A stretch of 9,495 bases of DNA from an uncultured Chlamydiae bacterium. GTDB taxonomy: Bacteria; Chlamydiota; Chlamydiia; Chlamydiales; CALBHK01. This document shows positions 7,351 through 9,495 of this stretch, in pieces; within the stretch, counting starts at the first letter, position 1; every line of letters begins with the position of its first letter. The position numbers and the translations under genes are program-made. The notes beneath the pieces were generated by a model. It searched no databases and had not been told where the DNA came from. It saw nothing but the letters and a program-made list of their open reading frames with translations. Location: contig CALBHK010000268.1 of NCBI GenBank assembly GCA_937894565.1, positions 1 through 9,495 of the forward strand, in the 5' to 3' direction.

Positions 7351-8460
7351 TTAACTAGCCCTTATGATGTCAATAACACGGAATACATCGTCAGTAGTCA
7401 ACGCAGGATAGATCGGAAGACATAACACTCTATCGGCAGCTGCTGACGCGACAGGTAGATTGCTACGTGCAGCCGAAGGCAAACTCCGATACATCGGAAA
7501 ATCTGAAATTAAAGGATAGAAATAACGGCGACCATTAACGCCGTGATCTTTTAATTTTTTATAGAGAGCATCTCGGCTGAGTGGATAATCAGCCTCAATC
7601 ATAATTGGAAAATACGAATAATTTCTTACCTTAGTAGCAGTCTGAGGCAAGCAATGAATACCTCCTATATCCGCAAGTCCAGTGCGGTACTGCGCATCAA
7701 TCTCAGAACGGCGCCTCAGCACTATGTCAACGTGCTTCAATTGTAGCAAACCAAAAGCAGCATTTACCTCGCTCATCTTTCCATTTATTCCAGGAGCAAC
7801 TACCGTGACTTCATCTACGAATCCAAAATTCTTTAGATGGTCAATTCGTTGCTTTGTTTTCGCATCTGGACATACGATAGCCCCACCTTCAAACGTGTTA
7901 AACACCTTTGTTGCATGAAAGCTTAATACCGACAGATCTCCATGACGCAAAATGCTCCCGCCAGTATCTTCGACGCCAAAAGCGTGACACGCATCGTAGA
8001 TAACTCGCAAATTATAATTATCGGCAATCTTTTGTATAGCCAATACGTCGCAAGGATTGCCGTAACAGTGCACAGGCATAATTGCCGTCGTCTGCGGAGT
8101 AATGGCAGCCTCGACTTTATTCGGATCCAGATTTAAGGTATCTGGCTCAACATCAACGAACACCGGCTTGTTACCATGCCAGAGAAGAGAATGCGCTGTA
8201 GCCACAAATGAATAAGGCGTCGTAATTACCTCGCCCGTAACCCGTAACGATTGGAGCGCCGTTATCAAACCAAGTGTTCCATTAGAGAATAGCGCAACAT
8301 ACTCAACGCCAAGATAGTCACACAGTGCCTGCTCCAACTTCTGGTGAAACGGGCCGCAGTTTGTGAGAATTTTGTTGGACCAGATTTCCTCCAGATACGG
8401 AATGAATTCCTCAAGCGGAGGCAGGTATGGCTGAGTAACAAAAATCGGAGCAGAGTTCAT
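7351..8460 (-). CDS. DegT/DnrJ/EryC1/StrS-family sugar aminotransferase, VioA-like
   Basis: This is a PLP-dependent nucleotide-sugar aminotransferase of full family length (369 aa). The N-terminal stretch around residues 9-40 (QPYLPPLEEF, then KILTNCGPFHQ) resembles my memory of VioA enzymes. Those convert dTDP-4-keto-6-deoxyglucose to dTDP-4-amino-4,6-dideoxyglucose with glutamate. Visible PLP-site features are SNGT at 59-62, the pyridine-contacting aspartate D156 (IYDACHAF), the Schiff-base lysine K185 (SFHATK), EGG at 191-193 and GKMSE at 227-231. The ATG has a clear AGGAAG site 5 nt upstream. It heads a compact block and is followed after 2 nt by an acyltransferase that could acylate its product. 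G+C is about 53% in a 60-base sample, higher than the later genes. The family is certain, but the exact substrate is inferred: a 3-aminotransferase such as FdtB/QdtB, or GDP-perosamine synthase, is not excluded. Confidence 0.93.
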   Translation of the reverse strand: MNSAPIFVTQPYLPPLEEFIPYLEEIWSNKILTNCGPFHQKLEQALCDYLGVEYVALFSNGTLGLITALQSLRVTGEVITTPYSFVATAHSLLWHGNKPVFVDVEPDTLNLDPNKVEAAITPQTTAIMPVHCYGNPCDVLAIQKIADNYNLRVIYDACHAFGVEDTGGSILRHGDLSVLSFHATKVFNTFEGGAIVCPDAKTKQRIDHLKNFGFVDEVTVVAPGINGKMSEVNAAFGLLQLKHVDIVLRRRSEIDAQYRTGLADIGGIHCLPQTATKVRNYSYFPIMIEADYPLSRDALYKKLKDHGVNGRRYFYPLISDFPMYRSLPSAARSNLPVASAAADRVLCLPIYPALTTDDVFRVIDIIRAS

Positions 8461-8511
8461 TTTACTTCCTCAAACATGAAAGACATATTTATTCTTTAGT
8501 GAACTTAACCT

Positions 8512-8528
8512 GTCATTTAGTTAATGAC
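8512..8528 (-). repeat. Second leader stem-loop, 6-bp stem
   Basis: GTCATT (8512-8517) and AATGAC (8523-8528) form a perfect inverted repeat with a 5-nt loop. Only two bases separate it from the hairpin at 8531-8548. Together they would give tandem structures in the 5' untranslated RNA of the aminotransferase. Being AT-rich, this stem is weak on its own. Confidence 0.35.
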
Positions 8529-8530
8529 TT

Positions 8531-8548
8531 GTGGCAAGAAATTGCCGC
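8531..8548 (-). repeat. Leader stem-loop, 7-bp stem with 4-nt loop
   Basis: GTGGCAA (8531-8537) can pair with TTGCCGC (8542-8548) across a four-base loop, with one G-T pair. In the minus-strand transcript the loop would read UUUC. It lies about 70-90 nt upstream of the aminotransferase start, directly before a second small hairpin, and has no U-run after it. Confidence 0.45.
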
Positions 8549-8567
8549 ACATACTTTCTGCAGTCAT

Positions 8568-8612
8568 GCCTCACCGCGCCCCGGACATCGAGCAGCCAAA
8601 TAGAATGCACTG
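8568..8612 (-). promoter_or_regulatory. Possible JUMPstart/ops-like element (weak)
   Basis: Read on the minus strand, this stretch begins with CAGTGC, continues through GGCTGC and ends in a G-rich core, GGGGCGCGGTGAGG. The enterobacterial JUMPstart element, upstream of many polysaccharide operons, begins CAGTGC and ends in GGGGCGGTAGCG, containing the RfaH-recruiting ops core GGCGGTAG. The order of blocks and the location are similar. However, the ops core is not intact here: there is an extra C, and GGTGAG replaces GGTAG. It may be a diverged antitermination site or chance similarity. Confidence 0.2.
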
Positions 8613-8620
8613 CCTATTTG
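8597..8620. repeat. Inverted repeat, 7-bp arms
   Basis: CAAATAG (8597-8603) and CTATTTG (8614-8620) are perfect inverted copies around a 10-nt spacer. The spacer itself can form a minor GCA/TGC stem. No T-run follows on the minus strand, so this does not look like an intrinsic terminator. An operator or leader structure is possible. Confidence 0.45.
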
Positions 8621-8817
8621 ACGGCACACTTAAAAATAGAGAAATTACTTAAAACCTAAGAACAAAAAATAAATTTCGCAATAAAGGATACGTGGAACTG
8701 CTCTAGTTATTATCTATCGTGGCCAAAGCTTTCCTCTTTTTCCACCTGTCTAGCTCACGCTTCTAATTAACATTAAAGCTCAATCGTTACCACTCACCCT
8801 GGCAGAAATAGAAACCT

Positions 8818-9495
8818 TTAACTTTTTTCGCGATAAGAGTAACGATAGACGTAGCCTTTGTACCCGTACCGATAACGCTGACGATCAGTATTTAGATCGT
8901 TAAAAACAAATCCCTTAACTTGAACTCCAGCATGATTAAGTCGCTTCACTGCCTGCTCCAACTCTCCAATTGGATGGCAGCCAGCTCGAGCAATCAGTAT
9001 AGTTGCCCCAGCCAAACGGCCAATTATCGCTGCGTCGGAAACAGCCAAAATCGGAGGTGCGTCAATTATCAGAGTGTCAAACTGTTTGCCTAACTGCTGC
9101 AGGAGTTGCTCGAAACGCAGATGCATTAAGAGTTCTGATGGATTCGGAGGTATGACACCAGTAGTAACGACCCAGAGATTTGACACGGACGTAGGCTTCA
9201 CTACCTCTTCAAGCCTAACGGTACCAGCGACGTATTCCGATACGCCGATCTCACGAGACAGACCGAACTCCTTGTTGATATGTCCTCTACGTAAATCCGC
9301 ATCAATGATGACGATCCGTGAGCCTGCCTGAGCAAGTACAGCCACCAAGTTCTTCGAAATAAAACTCTTACCTAAGCCAGGGCTCGAACCTGTTATTAGG
9401 ATAGAGTTGTGCTCAGCGTCCATTAGGGCAAAGTGGATAGTAGTCCGAAGACCACGCAGACTCTCAATTGCATCATCTTCAGGTTTCGCCACCGC
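8818..9495 (-). CDS. wzc: Wzc-type polysaccharide co-polymerase / BY-kinase, C-terminal kinase domain (5' end outside window)
   Basis: This is the cytoplasmic bacterial tyrosine kinase domain of a Wzc/ExoP-type inner-membrane protein. Such proteins set chain length and cycle between phosphorylated and dephosphorylated states with a Wzb phosphatase. The frame stays open to the right edge, so the periplasmic Wzz domain and membrane segments lie outside. Numbering from the GTG at 9492 as residue 1, an EX2RX2R oligomerisation motif is at 10-16. The Walker A motif GSSPGLGKS is at 35-43, Walker A' (IIDADLR) at 62-68 and Walker B (LIIDAPP) at 141-147. Seven tyrosines lie between 207 and 220, the typical autophosphorylation cluster. 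That GTG is very probably an internal valine codon, because family members continue upstream here. The gene is G+C richer (34/60 in 9001-9060) than most genes downstream. A CapB-like stand-alone kinase is less likely. Confidence 0.93.
   Translation of the reverse strand, partial: AVAKPEDDAIESLRGLRTTIHFALMDAEHNSILITGSSPGLGKSFISKNLVAVLAQAGSRIVIIDADLRRGHINKEFGLSREIGVSEYVAGTVRLEEVVKPTSVSNLWVVTTGVIPPNPSELLMHLRFEQLLQQLGKQFDTLIIDAPPILAVSDAAIIGRLAGATILIARAGCHPIGELEQAVKRLNHAGVQVKGFVFNDLNTDRQRYRYGYKGYVYRYSYREKS

Larger units (their letters stand above)
8461..8817 (-). other. 357-base intergenic leader between wzc and the sugar-biosynthesis block
   Basis: No convincing gene lies here. On the minus strand the longest ATG-initiated reading frame I noticed is 16 codons (from 8568), with a G-rich stretch too close to its ATG. 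I see no GC-rich stem followed by a T-run after wzc, so read-through is possible. The stretch contains inverted repeats at 8597-8620, 8531-8548 and 8512-8528 and a weak JUMPstart-like segment at 8568-8612. A lone -10-like GATAAT (minus strand, within 8701-8720) has no acceptable -35 partner. It ends in a good ribosome binding site (AGGAAG) about 5 nt before the aminotransferase ATG at 8460. Its position between the chain-length kinase and the serotype-specific genes suits a promoter or antitermination leader, but this is inference. Confidence 0.6.

Noticed and set aside
8521..8568. A 16-codon leader-peptide candidate on the minus strand upstream of the aminotransferase
   Set aside because: Its G-rich presumptive ribosome-binding stretch is almost adjacent to the ATG, and the peptide shows no run of regulatory codons; chance is more likely.
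8701..8720. A -10-like GATAAT on the minus strand after wzc
   Set aside because: No -35-like hexamer or extended -10 is found at suitable spacing, so I did not call a promoter.
1..9495. tRNA, rRNA, CRISPR arrays, insertion sequences, attachment sites or a new defence-type system
   Set aside because: I found no direct repeat array, terminal inverted repeats with a transposase, or RNA-gene signatures. Every gene fits polysaccharide synthesis and export.

Overview
The window is a piece of a Wzx/Wzy-dependent surface polysaccharide locus (O-antigen, capsule or exopolysaccharide) from a Gram-negative bacterium. The truncated gene at the right edge encodes the cytoplasmic kinase domain of a proteobacterial Wzc-type polysaccharide co-polymerase, with its usual C-terminal tyrosine cluster. 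That makes a proteobacterium likely. A beta- or gammaproteobacterium is my guess, but the species cannot be read from this sequence. All nine genes lie on the minus strand, so transcription runs from right to left.

Layout in the direction of transcription: (1) the 3' part of wzc (8818 to the right edge). (2) A 357-base non-coding leader (8461-8817) with stem-loops and a weak JUMPstart-like stretch, but no convincing terminator. (3) A tightly packed block of four genes: a VioA-like sugar aminotransferase, a left-handed beta-helix acyltransferase, a Wzx-type flippase and a GT-A glycosyltransferase. Their junctions are 2 nt, 7 nt and a 4-nt ATGA overlap. (4) A 134-nt AT-rich gap. (5) A polysaccharide pyruvyl transferase and a GT4 glycosyltransferase, 7 nt apart if the GT4 starts at 3220. 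(6) A gap of about 118 nt. (7) A Wzy-type repeat-unit polymerase. (8) A 117-nt gap with a possible promoter. (9) The N-terminal 157 codons of another GT4-like glycosyltransferase, open through the left edge.

Inferred joint function: the aminotransferase and acyltransferase would make a nucleotide-activated N-acylated amino-deoxy sugar, most likely dTDP-4-amido-4,6-dideoxyglucose. Three glycosyltransferases would add sugars to a lipid-linked primer, and the pyruvyl transferase would put an acidic pyruvate ketal on one residue. The flippase would export the unit, Wzy would polymerise it and Wzc would control chain length. The initiating phosphoglycosyltransferase and the rmlA/rmlB-type genes needed for the sugar precursor are not in this window.

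Base composition is mosaic. Sixty-base spot counts give about 53-57% G+C in the kinase and aminotransferase genes, but about 33% in parts of the flippase and polymerase, as expected for a horizontally exchanged serotype region. I saw no tRNA, rRNA, CRISPR, IS element or transposase. The individual families are known ones. The possible novelty is the particular repeat unit encoded and the putative regulatory sequences, not a new kind of system.
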